Source: Candidatus Cloacimonadota bacterium (GTDB lineage Bacteria; Cloacimonadota; Cloacimonadia; Cloacimonadales; Cloacimonadaceae). Taken from it: 40,516 bases of DNA. Below, in pieces: positions 1 through 7,110 of the stretch. Position 1 is the stretch's first letter. Every line of letters begins with the position of its first letter. Location: NCBI GenBank assembly GCA_012522935.1, contig JAAYJN010000040.1, positions 1-40,516 on the forward strand. The letters run 5' to 3'. Under the pieces are notes generated by a model. The model was not told where the DNA came from. It saw nothing but the letters and a program-made list of their open reading frames with translations, and made no database searches. Position numbers and translations under genes: made by a program.

Positions 1-1
1 A

Positions 2-217
2 ACCTTTTTGATTACAGGCACCTTGGAGAGCTATGGCCGCAAGGAGATGGAGGCAATGATTGTGTCTCATGGAGGCAAGATTTTGGGCTCTGTATCCAAA
101 AAGCTGGATTACCTGATTGTGGGCGCCAAAGCCGGCTCCAAGCTTACCAAAGCGCAAAAGCTGGAAAGCATCAAGATTATCAGCGAAAAAGATGCCCTGC
201 AGATGATGGGAGAGTGA
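2..217 (+). CDS. ligA: NAD-dependent DNA ligase, C-terminal BRCT domain (5' partial)
   Basis: This is the 3' end of a gene that begins before the window; the frame is open from base 2. The 71 visible residues form a BRCT domain: an FLITGTL strand, an R-K-E-M-E-A helix, the [19 protein letters not shown] segment and [11 protein letters not shown]. That order and spacing are typical of the last domain of bacterial LigA, which seals nicks with NAD+ during replication and repair. BRCT domains occur in other proteins, but the GSKLTKA motif just before the C-terminus favours LigA. The stop at 215-217 lies 4 nt before the lptF start, so the two may be co-transcribed. The catalytic domains are not visible. 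Confidence 0.85.
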   Translation, partial: TFLITGTLESYGRKEMEAMIVSHGGKILGSVSKKLDYLIVGAKAGSKLTKAQKLESIKIISEKDALQMMGE

Positions 218-221
218 AGCC

Positions 222-1550
222 TTGAAAATCCTCTCCCGCTACATCCTAAAAGAGCACATCGCCCCGTTCTTTATCTCCCTGGGCGTGGTGACGATGGTTC
301 TATTGATTGATCGCATCATAGATCTCCTCAATCTCATCATCGAAAAGAAACTACCTGCACCCATCATCGTGGAGGTATTTGCACTCTCGCTGCCCTATAT
401 GCTGGCGCTTTCCATCCCCATGGCAGTATTGGTGGCAACCATTCTGGCTTTTGGGCGGATGACGGTGGATAGGGAAACCATTGCGATGAAATCCAGCGGA
501 ATAAACCTCTATTCCATGATCAAACCGCTGGTGGTGGTGGCAATTTTGCTCACGGGATTGATGGTGTATTTTAATCACTGGTTTTTGCCGGAGACCAATC
601 ACAAGCTGAAAAACCTGATGGTGAAGATAGCCTATTACAAGCCGATGACCATCATCAAGGCGGGAGAATTTACCCCCATTGCGGATTATACCGTGTATGC
701 CAAGGATAACGAAGGGGACCTCTTGCGGGAATTGATAATCTATGACCGCAGCCAAACCACCTTCCCGCGGGTGATTCGCGCCCAGACGGGCACCGTGCAG
801 CAGATGGATAGGGGCAACACGCTAAAGCTGACCTTGAAAAATGGAGAAATGCACGAGCGGGTGGAAAAGGAGCCCACCAAGTATTCCCTGCGCAGCTTTG
901 ATACCTTTGTGGTGCATATCCGCGATTTGGGACACGATCTGGATATAGGCGAAAGCGGCTACCGCACAGATCGGGAAATGACCTATGGGCAATTGCGCCT
1001 GGATATCAAGGATAAAGACGAGGAGCTGAGGCTAAAGCATGCAGAGGTGAAAGAGCTCAGCCAGCGGATTGATGCCATGCAAAATCAACCCTTTTCCCAT
1101 GAAAAAGCGGTGGAACACAGACGCCTGAGCATTATGCGCAAAATGGCGGAAGACAGAATCAGCGAGCTGGACCTGGGACAGCGCTCCCTGAAGGTGGAGT
1201 ATCACAAAAAGTTTGCCCTTTCCTTTGCCATCATCATCTTTATCCTGATTGGCATCCCCCTGGGATTGATGACGCGCTCCAGCGGTATCGGCATGGCGTT
1301 TTCCGTATCTTCCATCATCTTCCTCATCTATTATGTGGCGCTGAATGGCGGCGAAAACCTGGCGGATAAAGGGCTGGTGAGTCCCTTTTTGGCAATGTGG
1401 CTTTCCAATATCATCTTCTTTATCTTGGCGATAGCTTTGATACTGGCATCCATCCGGGAAAAAAGCTTGATCAACCTCAATCTGCTGGTGTGGCGCCTCA
1501 AACATCTGCGCAGCAAAAAAGCCAGCGCACCGGATGAATTAATCCACTAA
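222..1550 (+). CDS. lptF: LptF/LptG-family LPS export permease (first copy)
   Basis: This is a 442-residue inner-membrane permease of the YjgP/YjgQ family. With LptG and the LptB ATPase it extracts lipopolysaccharide from the inner membrane. Three N-terminal membrane segments (about residues 12-32, 50-77 and 98-120) precede a periplasmic beta-jellyroll (about 125-250), then a charged helical stretch (about 255-330, likely coiled coil), then three C-terminal membrane segments. The helical stretch makes it longer than the usual 360-390 residues. The start is TTG, chosen because GGGAGAG lies 7 nt upstream and the ILSRYILKEHI N-terminus is typical of the family. The next permease starts 9 nt after the stop. 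Which copy is LptF and which LptG cannot be settled from sequence alone. Confidence 0.85.
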   Translation: MKILSRYILKEHIAPFFISLGVVTMVLLIDRIIDLLNLIIEKKLPAPIIVEVFALSLPYMLALSIPMAVLVATILAFGRMTVDRETIAMKSSGINLYSMIKPLVVVAILLTGLMVYFNHWFLPETNHKLKNLMVKIAYYKPMTIIKAGEFTPIADYTVYAKDNEGDLLRELIIYDRSQTTFPRVIRAQTGTVQQMDRGNTLKLTLKNGEMHERVEKEPTKYSLRSFDTFVVHIRDLGHDLDIGESGYRTDREMTYGQLRLDIKDKDEELRLKHAEVKELSQRIDAMQNQPFSHEKAVEHRRLSIMRKMAEDRISELDLGQRSLKVEYHKKFALSFAIIIFILIGIPLGLMTRSSGIGMAFSVSSIIFLIYYVALNGGENLADKGLVSPFLAMWLSNIIFFILAIALILASIREKSLINLNLLVWRLKHLRSKKASAPDELIH

Positions 1551-1559
1551 GAGCCTGCT

Positions 1560-2651
1560 ATGATACGAAAATTAGACCGTTATATCATCCGCGAATTCCT
1601 GCGTACCTATCTGATTATCTTCTTCTCCTTTGCCGTCATCTTTATCGTGATAGATGTGATTGACAACCTCCCGCGGCTGATGCGCGCCGGAGCCACCACC
1701 CAACTTGCCATCACCTATTACCTCCTCCGGCTGCCCTACCTATTGGTGCTCACCTCGCCGGTGACGGTGCTCTTGACAGGCCTTTTTATGATGAATGGGC
1801 TTTCCAAGCATAACGAAAGCGTGGCGATTCGTGCTGCCGGAGTGAGCATCAAGCGGGCGATGCTGCCCCTATTTGTGATCGGACTCCTGATAAGTGCAGG
1901 CGTAGCAGTGTTTGGAGAGTATCTGCTCCCCTGGGCAGAGGCAAAGCGCGAATACGTGTATAACGTGCAAATCAAAGGCGAACAGCCCGATGACCAGATG
2001 CTGAAGGCGAGGGTGCACTATCAGGGGGATAACAACGATTATTACTATTTTGGTTTCTTTGATGGCTATCAAAACACGCTGCGCATCATCGATATGGTGA
2101 AGCTGGACCCGGAAACCAAGGAAGTGACGGAACACCTGAATGCCCTATCTGCCAGATGGGATGGCAAAAAATGGATAATACAGGAATGTGCCATCCGCAA
2201 GTTTGAAGGCGGGCGGCAGGTGCATTGGGAATTTTATCCCCAGACGGATAAAGAGCTGTTGGACGTGGTGCCCCAGGATTTTATCCGCATCACCAAAAAG
2301 ACCCTGTCGCTGAACTTTATGGAACTTAAGGAGTATATCAGCCGCCTGCAGAAGATGGGCGAAGAGGCAAACAGGGAGATCGTGGACCTGCATATGAAGA
2401 TAGCTTTCCCGCTTACCAACCTGGTGGTGATCTTTTTCTTTATCCCCGTGGCAACCTCCAATATCCGCTCACGGGGCAGGGGTCTGATCTTCCTCCTGGG
2501 GCTCACCGTTTGCTTTATCTATCTGATCGTGGTGAGGGTGATCCAAAGCCTGGGTTATAATGGCGTGATCCCTCCCATCTGGGCTGCCTGGCTACCCAAT
2601 CTGGCGTTTACCATGTTGGGCTTTGTGTTTCTGAAAAAAGCGGAAGTGTAA
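1560..2651 (+). CDS. lptG: LptF/LptG-family LPS export permease (second copy)
   Basis: This 363-residue partner permease has the same architecture as its neighbour but lacks the long helical insert: three membrane segments within residues 15-122, a periplasmic jellyroll at about 125-265, and three further membrane segments to the C-terminus. It begins with the family's typical LDRYIIREFLRTY amphipathic helix. It would form the heterodimeric LPS-extracting channel with the upstream gene, to which it is tightly linked (9 nt). A bidirectional hairpin terminator follows directly. The presence of both permeases implies an LPS-bearing outer membrane and fits the large glycan locus further along the window. 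Confidence 0.85.
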   Translation: MIRKLDRYIIREFLRTYLIIFFSFAVIFIVIDVIDNLPRLMRAGATTQLAITYYLLRLPYLLVLTSPVTVLLTGLFMMNGLSKHNESVAIRAAGVSIKRAMLPLFVIGLLISAGVAVFGEYLLPWAEAKREYVYNVQIKGEQPDDQMLKARVHYQGDNNDYYYFGFFDGYQNTLRIIDMVKLDPETKEVTEHLNALSARWDGKKWIIQECAIRKFEGGRQVHWEFYPQTDKELLDVVPQDFIRITKKTLSLNFMELKEYISRLQKMGEEANREIVDLHMKIAFPLTNLVVIFFFIPVATSNIRSRGRGLIFLLGLTVCFIYLIVVRVIQSLGYNGVIPPIWAAWLPNLAFTMLGFVFLKKAEV

Positions 2652-2684
2652 GGCTTGTAGATAGCTTTATTGCAAATATAAAAG

Positions 2685-2720
2685 AAGACAGGCACGGAAC
2701 TTCAAATCCATGCCTGTCTT
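2685..2720. terminator. Bidirectional hairpin terminator between lptG and the SUMF1-domain gene
   Basis: AAGACAGGCA-C-GGA at 2685-2698 pairs with TCC-A-TGCCTGTCTT at 2707-2720: a 14-position stem with one C-A mismatch and an 8-nt loop. It is followed by a T-rich stretch on the plus strand and by CTTTTAT on the minus strand. It lies between two converging genes and can serve both. Confidence 0.75.
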
Positions 2721-2738
2721 TAATTACTTTTGGTTAAT

Positions 2739-3941
2739 TTAATTAATGCCTTTCACAGGATAGTGGCGGTCGCGAATCATCAAACGGAAGCCATTGTAAA
2801 ACTGACGGTCATCCGCCCAGTGAACGTTGTAGGAATCCGGATGGCCGGGTGCGTAGAAGTTTAGGTTGGGTACCGTGCCCCAATAACCCCCACGGATTAT
2901 TCTGGCAATGGGCGTATTGCCAAACATAACCGGGTCACACACAACTTCCCACACGTTACCGCTCATATCGTACAAGCCCAGTTCGTTGGGAGCCTTGGTG
3001 CCCACGATGTGGGATTTTTGGCCTGAATTGCCATAATACCAGGCTACGGCGTCGATGTCGTTACCACCGCTGTAGGTGTAGTTTTGGCTATAATTGCCAC
3101 CGGTGGCTGCGTGTTGCCACATGGCGTCGGTTGGCAATCTGTAAGCCGTTACAGTGGGGTCCACCTCAAAATAGCGGAAGCTTTCACACACACAGTCGGG
3201 ATCATATTCGCCGGGAGATACAGTGTCATCCCAAATATCGTCCCAGCCTTCCGGCCAATCGTAGGGGTTGTAACCATAATCACCCTCTGGCAAATAATCA
3301 TCATTTGCTGGCACCACCATTTTATAAAAAGGCGTGAGACCCCTGTGCAGGCTGCGCAGGTTGCTGTAAGCCACGGCATCATTCCAGCTTATGGAAAATA
3401 CGGGGTAGTCAGGTCCAAAACCATAATCAATCCCGCAATCACACATGGGCACATATTCCATCACGGCTTCATAGTCCGCCTGAGTCACCTCGAATCTATC
3501 CAAATAATAATCGGCAAGACCGTCGGTTCCATCAATCTTGAGAAATGAGGTAAAGTAGTCTTCCGGGTCTCCATAAAGACCGGTGGCGGCAGGAGGAGGG
3601 GGAAGCTGTTCGCGAGCGATTACTTTGAAGCGATATTGGTCTGTCACGTTATAGCCGCTGCCGGCGGGATTCCAATACACCTTCATATTGGTGGCGGGAT
3701 ACACAAAATCACCCCAATCACCGGTAAGGTCATAATCTCCATTACTGAGGAAGATATTGAAATAGGAGGAGCCGGGCTCTTTGCCCACCACGGTGATCTC
3801 ACAATCGTATTCGGTTTCCACCACGTCAAATGTGATTTCCACAATGCCATTATTCATGTTGCAAGTAACGTTTTCCACTTTGATGGCATAGGCGCTGAGC
3901 GATATAAGGGCTATGGCTAAGATGATAAAATACTTTTTCAT
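2739..3941 (-). CDS. Secreted SUMF1/FGE-sulfatase-domain protein
   Basis: This is a 400-residue exported protein. Residues 1-19 form a signal peptide (MKKYF, hydrophobic core, SAYA cleavage). About 100 residues of beta-rich sequence follow, then a formylglycine-generating-enzyme-like domain from about residue 125 to 390, with the hallmarks RFEVTQADY, FSISWNDAVAYSN, YRLPTDAMWQHAA, GLYDMSGNVWEVV and RIIRGGYW. True FGE carries cysteines in the last part of this fold; none is seen after RGGYW, so sulfatase-activating activity is unlikely and a binding or structural role is more plausible (inference). The start has AGGAGG 7 nt upstream, overlapping the stop of the preceding sorting-tail gene, so the two are almost certainly translated together. 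Confidence 0.8.
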   Translation of the reverse strand: MKKYFIILAIALISLSAYAIKVENVTCNMNNGIVEITFDVVETEYDCEITVVGKEPGSSYFNIFLSNGDYDLTGDWGDFVYPATNMKVYWNPAGSGYNVTDQYRFKVIAREQLPPPPAATGLYGDPEDYFTSFLKIDGTDGLADYYLDRFEVTQADYEAVMEYVPMCDCGIDYGFGPDYPVFSISWNDAVAYSNLRSLHRGLTPFYKMVVPANDDYLPEGDYGYNPYDWPEGWDDIWDDTVSPGEYDPDCVCESFRYFEVDPTVTAYRLPTDAMWQHAATGGNYSQNYTYSGGNDIDAVAWYYGNSGQKSHIVGTKAPNELGLYDMSGNVWEVVCDPVMFGNTPIARIIRGGYWGTVPNLNFYAPGHPDSYNVHWADDRQFYNGFRLMIRDRHYPVKGIN

Positions 3942-3953
3942 GACAAGTCCTCC

Positions 3954-4667
3954 TTATTTTGCCAACACGATTTTGCGGGATGATTTGACGCTGGGAGAGG
4001 TCATCCTCACCATATAAACGCCGCTGGATACTTCGCTGCCGGATTCGTCACGACCATTCCAGAAATATTGATAAGAGCCGCTTTCCAGGAAGCGATCGGT
4101 AATACGCTTCACCAGCTGACCTTTCATATTGTAAATAGCCACATGGGTATCCCCTCTTTCAGGAACACCATAAACGATGGTGATGGAAGGGTTGAAGGGA
4201 TTGGGATATGCCATATTGATGCCGGGAATCATCGGGATGGAAGGGGCGCTGCCGCCGGATTCACCGGTAACGGTAGCCATCACGGGACCATGAAACTCTG
4301 AGGTGCCATCAAATTCGATGTGTTGCAGCCAATAATAGTAGTTGCCCTCGGCCAAGATTTCCTCATCTTCAAACACATATCTCTGCATTGAAGAGGTGTT
4401 TGTGCCCTGTATGAAGGCGTTCAAACGAAGTGCGGAAGCCAAGTTGATCTCTTCGTTTCGATAAATCTGGTAGCCTTGGACATTGGTTTCGGATTGGGTG
4501 ACCCACTGCAACTGTACCAAGCCATAAGACGAAATCGCTGCTGTGAAGCTGGAGAGCTCTACGGGAACGGTGGAATCATTCGGCCATTCACAAATGCCAA
4601 ATGCAGTTGCTGCTTGCATAGCTATCACCAGGCTCACCATCAGCAAACTAAATACTAATTTCTTCAT
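3954..4667 (-). CDS. Free-standing Fn3-like plus FlgD-like sorting-tail protein
   Basis: This 237-residue exported protein consists of little more than a secretion tail. A signal peptide (MKKLVFSLLMV to about residue 24) is followed by an Fn3-like module starting DSTVPVELSSFTA and by a C-terminal beta-sandwich with AYPNPFNPSITI, IYNMKGQLVKRI, WNGRDESG and a final RKIVLAK. The same two modules occur at the end of the deiminase-like protein at 11408-14044. The ATG at 4667 is chosen over an upstream in-frame start because AGGAGA lies 7 nt before it and a signal peptide begins there. The gene leads a two-gene unit with the SUMF1-domain gene. No catalytic domain is visible, and no function is assigned. 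Confidence 0.75.
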   Translation of the reverse strand: MKKLVFSLLMVSLVIAMQAATAFGICEWPNDSTVPVELSSFTAAISSYGLVQLQWVTQSETNVQGYQIYRNEEINLASALRLNAFIQGTNTSSMQRYVFEDEEILAEGNYYYWLQHIEFDGTSEFHGPVMATVTGESGGSAPSIPMIPGINMAYPNPFNPSITIVYGVPERGDTHVAIYNMKGQLVKRITDRFLESGSYQYFWNGRDESGSEVSSGVYMVRMTSPSVKSSRKIVLAK

Positions 4668-4696
4668 ATTACTATCTCCTAAGTTATTGATGATTC

Positions 4697-4730
4697 TGCG
4701 CATTGATGCCCTTGAAAGGCACACGGCGCA
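4697..4730 (-). other. Hairpin in the 5' leader of the sorting-tail gene
   Basis: TGCGC (4697-4701) pairs with GCGCA (4726-4730), and an inner TGCCCTT/AAGGCA pairing strengthens the stem. It lies in the roughly 110-nt leader between the putative promoter and the start codon. It may be a regulatory hairpin or chance; nothing more can be said. Confidence 0.3.
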
Positions 4731-4785
4731 GAGATACGATCAATAGATAATATTTTTACGTCGTGCACAATAGACGTATGTTACC

Positions 4786-4812
4786 ATTATCTATACTATA
4801 AGTTTTTGTCAA
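4786..4812 (-). promoter_or_regulatory. Putative sigma-70 promoter for the 4667-2739 unit
   Basis: On the minus strand a perfect TTGACA (4812-4807) is followed after 15 nt by GATAAT (4791-4786), 5 of 6 to TATAAT. The spacer is 2 nt shorter than ideal. It lies in an AT-rich gap upstream of the sorting-tail gene. Confidence 0.4.
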
Positions 4813-4866
4813 GATAAAACAAACATCTTTGTGTAAATTCATAAACTCACAAGGACAAACCTGCTT

Positions 4867-6516
4867 CTATTTTACCAGCAGGATTTTATGATTTTGGACG
4901 CTATCCGCTGTTTTTAGACGCAGAAAATAGATACCTGCCGCCAGCGGCTTGCCGTTTGCATCCTTCCCATCCCATTGCCATTGAAGCCCTTCTGCTGTTT
5001 TCACGCCCTCTTCCAGCTCTTTTATCTTCTGTCCTTTAAGGTTGTAGATACTCACTTCCCCCGCTCCGGGTTTGGGGCTTTTCACGCAAATCGTGGTGCT
5101 CTTTACAAAGGGATTGGGATAGTTGTAAATCCCCTGCTCATAGGGCGTCACGGCATCTTCCACACTCATCTGATCAAACCAATAGCCTGCCACAAAGCCG
5201 TTTTGCTTGGCATCAGAGCCACTATCCAGACTGAGATCCCCCATCTGCATCAAACCGCTATACCAGCCGCCGCTAAACTCCCAGCTTTCATGCTGGCGCA
5301 CCAAAGCGGAGATTACGTCCGTATTATAGGAACCAAAATAGGTTAAAGGGTCTTTTTTATCTTCGCGGATTATCGCGCAATCCCAACTGCCCAAGGATTG
5401 TGCCATCAGCCCCTGATACCAGAAGCTATCCTCAAAAGAGGCAGCCACTGCGCAGCCATAAAGCTCATGCGCATAAGCGGCGCGTCCTTTATCCGAACCC
5501 GCTTGGCCGATGATTTGCACTTCGTCCCATGCTCCGCTGCCCAAAGTGTATTTGGCTATGAAGATATCGTCGCTATCCTCATAGCTATTATATGTTTCTC
5601 CTCCGAAGATGGCAGAGCCGGTTACCCGTCCGGTCAGAATTGCACACGGATTTTCATTCATAGATTTGGACACACCGATATTGATTGGGTTGGCATGCTG
5701 TGCCGAAATGTGATCCAAAATATTACCATTTGTATCGTAAATGGCGAGATACATACCACCATAAACCTGTGTGAGGCCGTCAAAAAAAGCCCCCGCACCC
5801 GCCGAGCCTGTGCAATAAGCATTTCCCTGGGCATCCACATCCACCTTAAAGCCGTAATCCACGCCGATATCTCCTCCATGGCGCGCCCATAGACAGTTTC
5901 CATCCGGATCAAAACGCGCCACAAACATATCGCTGCCGCCGTATGATTGCAGATGGATACCGTTTCCAAAATCGATGCTATCGGCAAACCAACCGGTGAT
6001 GACAAAATGATCTGTAAAATCCACCGCAATGCCATAGCCGATATCGTTCAAAACCCCTCCGAATCTCTTGAGCCACAAGAGGTTTCCATTTGTATCCAGC
6101 TTGCCGTAAAACACATCCCAGAGCCCGGCGGATTCCAGCTCGATATCATCTTCCTGCATGGTACCGTTGAAGTATCCCGTAAAATACGTATTACCTTGTG
6201 CACCATAACCTGCTGCCACAGAAAAGCATACATCCTCTTCGGGAGAGCCAAAGCTTCTGAACCACAGTTCTTCGCCTTCCAGCGAATACTTTGCCACAAA
6301 GGCATCCGGTTCGCCCTTGCCGGGATATTCTTCCCCGTTAAAATGCATGGTACCAGTAAATTGCCCAGCTGCCCGAACGGCATCATAGTCATAAGATACC
6401 GTCAAATCCCAAACGCGCACCATGTCTGTGGCGTCCAGATCCCTCACCCATGCCCAGTCTGCACTCAGAAAGCTTATCATCGAGACGAGTGTCAATATAA
6501 GAATCATCTTTTTCAT
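4867..6516 (-). CDS. Secreted SBBP-type beta-propeller protein with FlgD-like C-terminal tail
   Basis: This is a 549-residue exported protein. It has a short signal peptide (MKKMILILTLVSMISFLSA). From about residue 25 to 440 it has repeated blades of the type DAFVAKYSLEGEELWFRSFG, DVFYGKLDTNGNLLWLKRFGG and DMFVARFDPDGNCLWARHGG, typical of SBBP beta-propellers. The tail is YNYPNPFVKSTTI, IYNLKGQKIKEL, WDGKDANGKPLAAGIYFLRL and a final NHKILLVK. The ATG has AAAGGA about 8 nt upstream. It is probably a surface or adhesive structural protein rather than an enzyme; no active-site motif is seen. It is transcribed divergently from the LVIVD-propeller gene across a 594-nt gap. Confidence 0.75.
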   Translation of the reverse strand: MKKMILILTLVSMISFLSADWAWVRDLDATDMVRVWDLTVSYDYDAVRAAGQFTGTMHFNGEEYPGKGEPDAFVAKYSLEGEELWFRSFGSPEEDVCFSVAAGYGAQGNTYFTGYFNGTMQEDDIELESAGLWDVFYGKLDTNGNLLWLKRFGGVLNDIGYGIAVDFTDHFVITGWFADSIDFGNGIHLQSYGGSDMFVARFDPDGNCLWARHGGDIGVDYGFKVDVDAQGNAYCTGSAGAGAFFDGLTQVYGGMYLAIYDTNGNILDHISAQHANPINIGVSKSMNENPCAILTGRVTGSAIFGGETYNSYEDSDDIFIAKYTLGSGAWDEVQIIGQAGSDKGRAAYAHELYGCAVAASFEDSFWYQGLMAQSLGSWDCAIIREDKKDPLTYFGSYNTDVISALVRQHESWEFSGGWYSGLMQMGDLSLDSGSDAKQNGFVAGYWFDQMSVEDAVTPYEQGIYNYPNPFVKSTTICVKSPKPGAGEVSIYNLKGQKIKELEEGVKTAEGLQWQWDGKDANGKPLAAGIYFLRLKTADSVQNHKILLVK

Positions 6517-6739
6517 AAATCATATCCTTTGCGGAGGTTTCTACAGGCTCTCCATCAGCACGTAAAGAGAGATGAAGGACTGAATCTGTCAAGGGAATTT
6601 GCCTCCTGCCATGAGAGCACACACATTTTCGAGAGTCCTGGCTGGTTGTGGGCAGCTTGGTTAAACCCTGGTAATACAGTAAGGCTTAACCTCGATACGT
6701 GGATAAAAGCCAGGGGATACAGCACTCCTTCCCCATTAA

Positions 6740-6796
6740 CCACCCTTGTCTCTCCTTTGCCTCGACAAGGGTGAGACAAGGGTGGTACAAGGGTGG
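6740..6796. repeat. 11-bp tandem repeats with inverted repeat (ACAAGGGTGG family)
   Basis: Three units of the form ACAAGGGTG(G/A)N start at 6765, 6776 and 6787, an exact 11-bp period. The inverted 13-mer CCACCCTTGTCTC at 6740-6752 is perfectly complementary to 6773-6785, so the block can fold as a hairpin. The block abuts the truncated end of the repressor relic at 6797-6931. Confidence 0.7.
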
Positions 6797-6931
6797 CTAA
6801 CAGGCAAGCGACTTGTATCCTGTGCTTTTAGCGACAATGACGTCATCGTGCATGATATTGGGTTCCATGCGGTCTCCATCTACCTTGAACGCCAAATACT
6901 TAGTGTCACCGCCCGGTATCTCCCACGTATT
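6797..6931 (-). pseudogene. Relic of an S24/LexA-type repressor domain
   Basis: The minus strand between a TAA and a TAG encodes 44 residues containing KYLAFKVDGDRMEP followed by NIMHDDVIVAKS. This matches the core of the S24 peptidase fold (family pattern V-x-GDSMEP, then a DGD-x-V-x-V segment) found in LexA, UmuD and CI-type repressors. The catalytic serine position reads Arg (GDR instead of GDS). There is no start codon, no N-terminal DNA-binding domain, and the C-terminal half with the catalytic lysine is absent. It is therefore probably a decayed prophage or mobile-element repressor fragment. The truncation falls exactly where the 11-bp repeats begin. The rest of the 594-nt gap (6517-6739 and 6932-7110) shows no gene. 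Confidence 0.5.
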
Positions 6932-7110
6932 TTATTTACTTGGAAAACCCATTCGATGTTTTTGATGATACAATACAGCATTTGATGGGGTAACTGCCCA
7001 TTAAATAAATTGTTAGCTTGTGTTTGTCACAATCGATTTTTTTTGCTTGACATCTCTCACTAATATTCAATCCTTGTATTTATCTTGTCTATTCTTCAAG
7101 GAGGTGAATG

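Noticed and set aside
5947-6774. Plus-strand open frame of 275 codons
   Set aside because: Most of it is antisense to the SBBP-type gene and the rest runs through repeats; it has no recognisable domain.
7047-7080. Promoter upstream of the LVIVD-protein gene (TTGACA at 7047-7052)
   Set aside because: The -35 match is perfect but no acceptable -10 hexamer lies 15-19 nt downstream.
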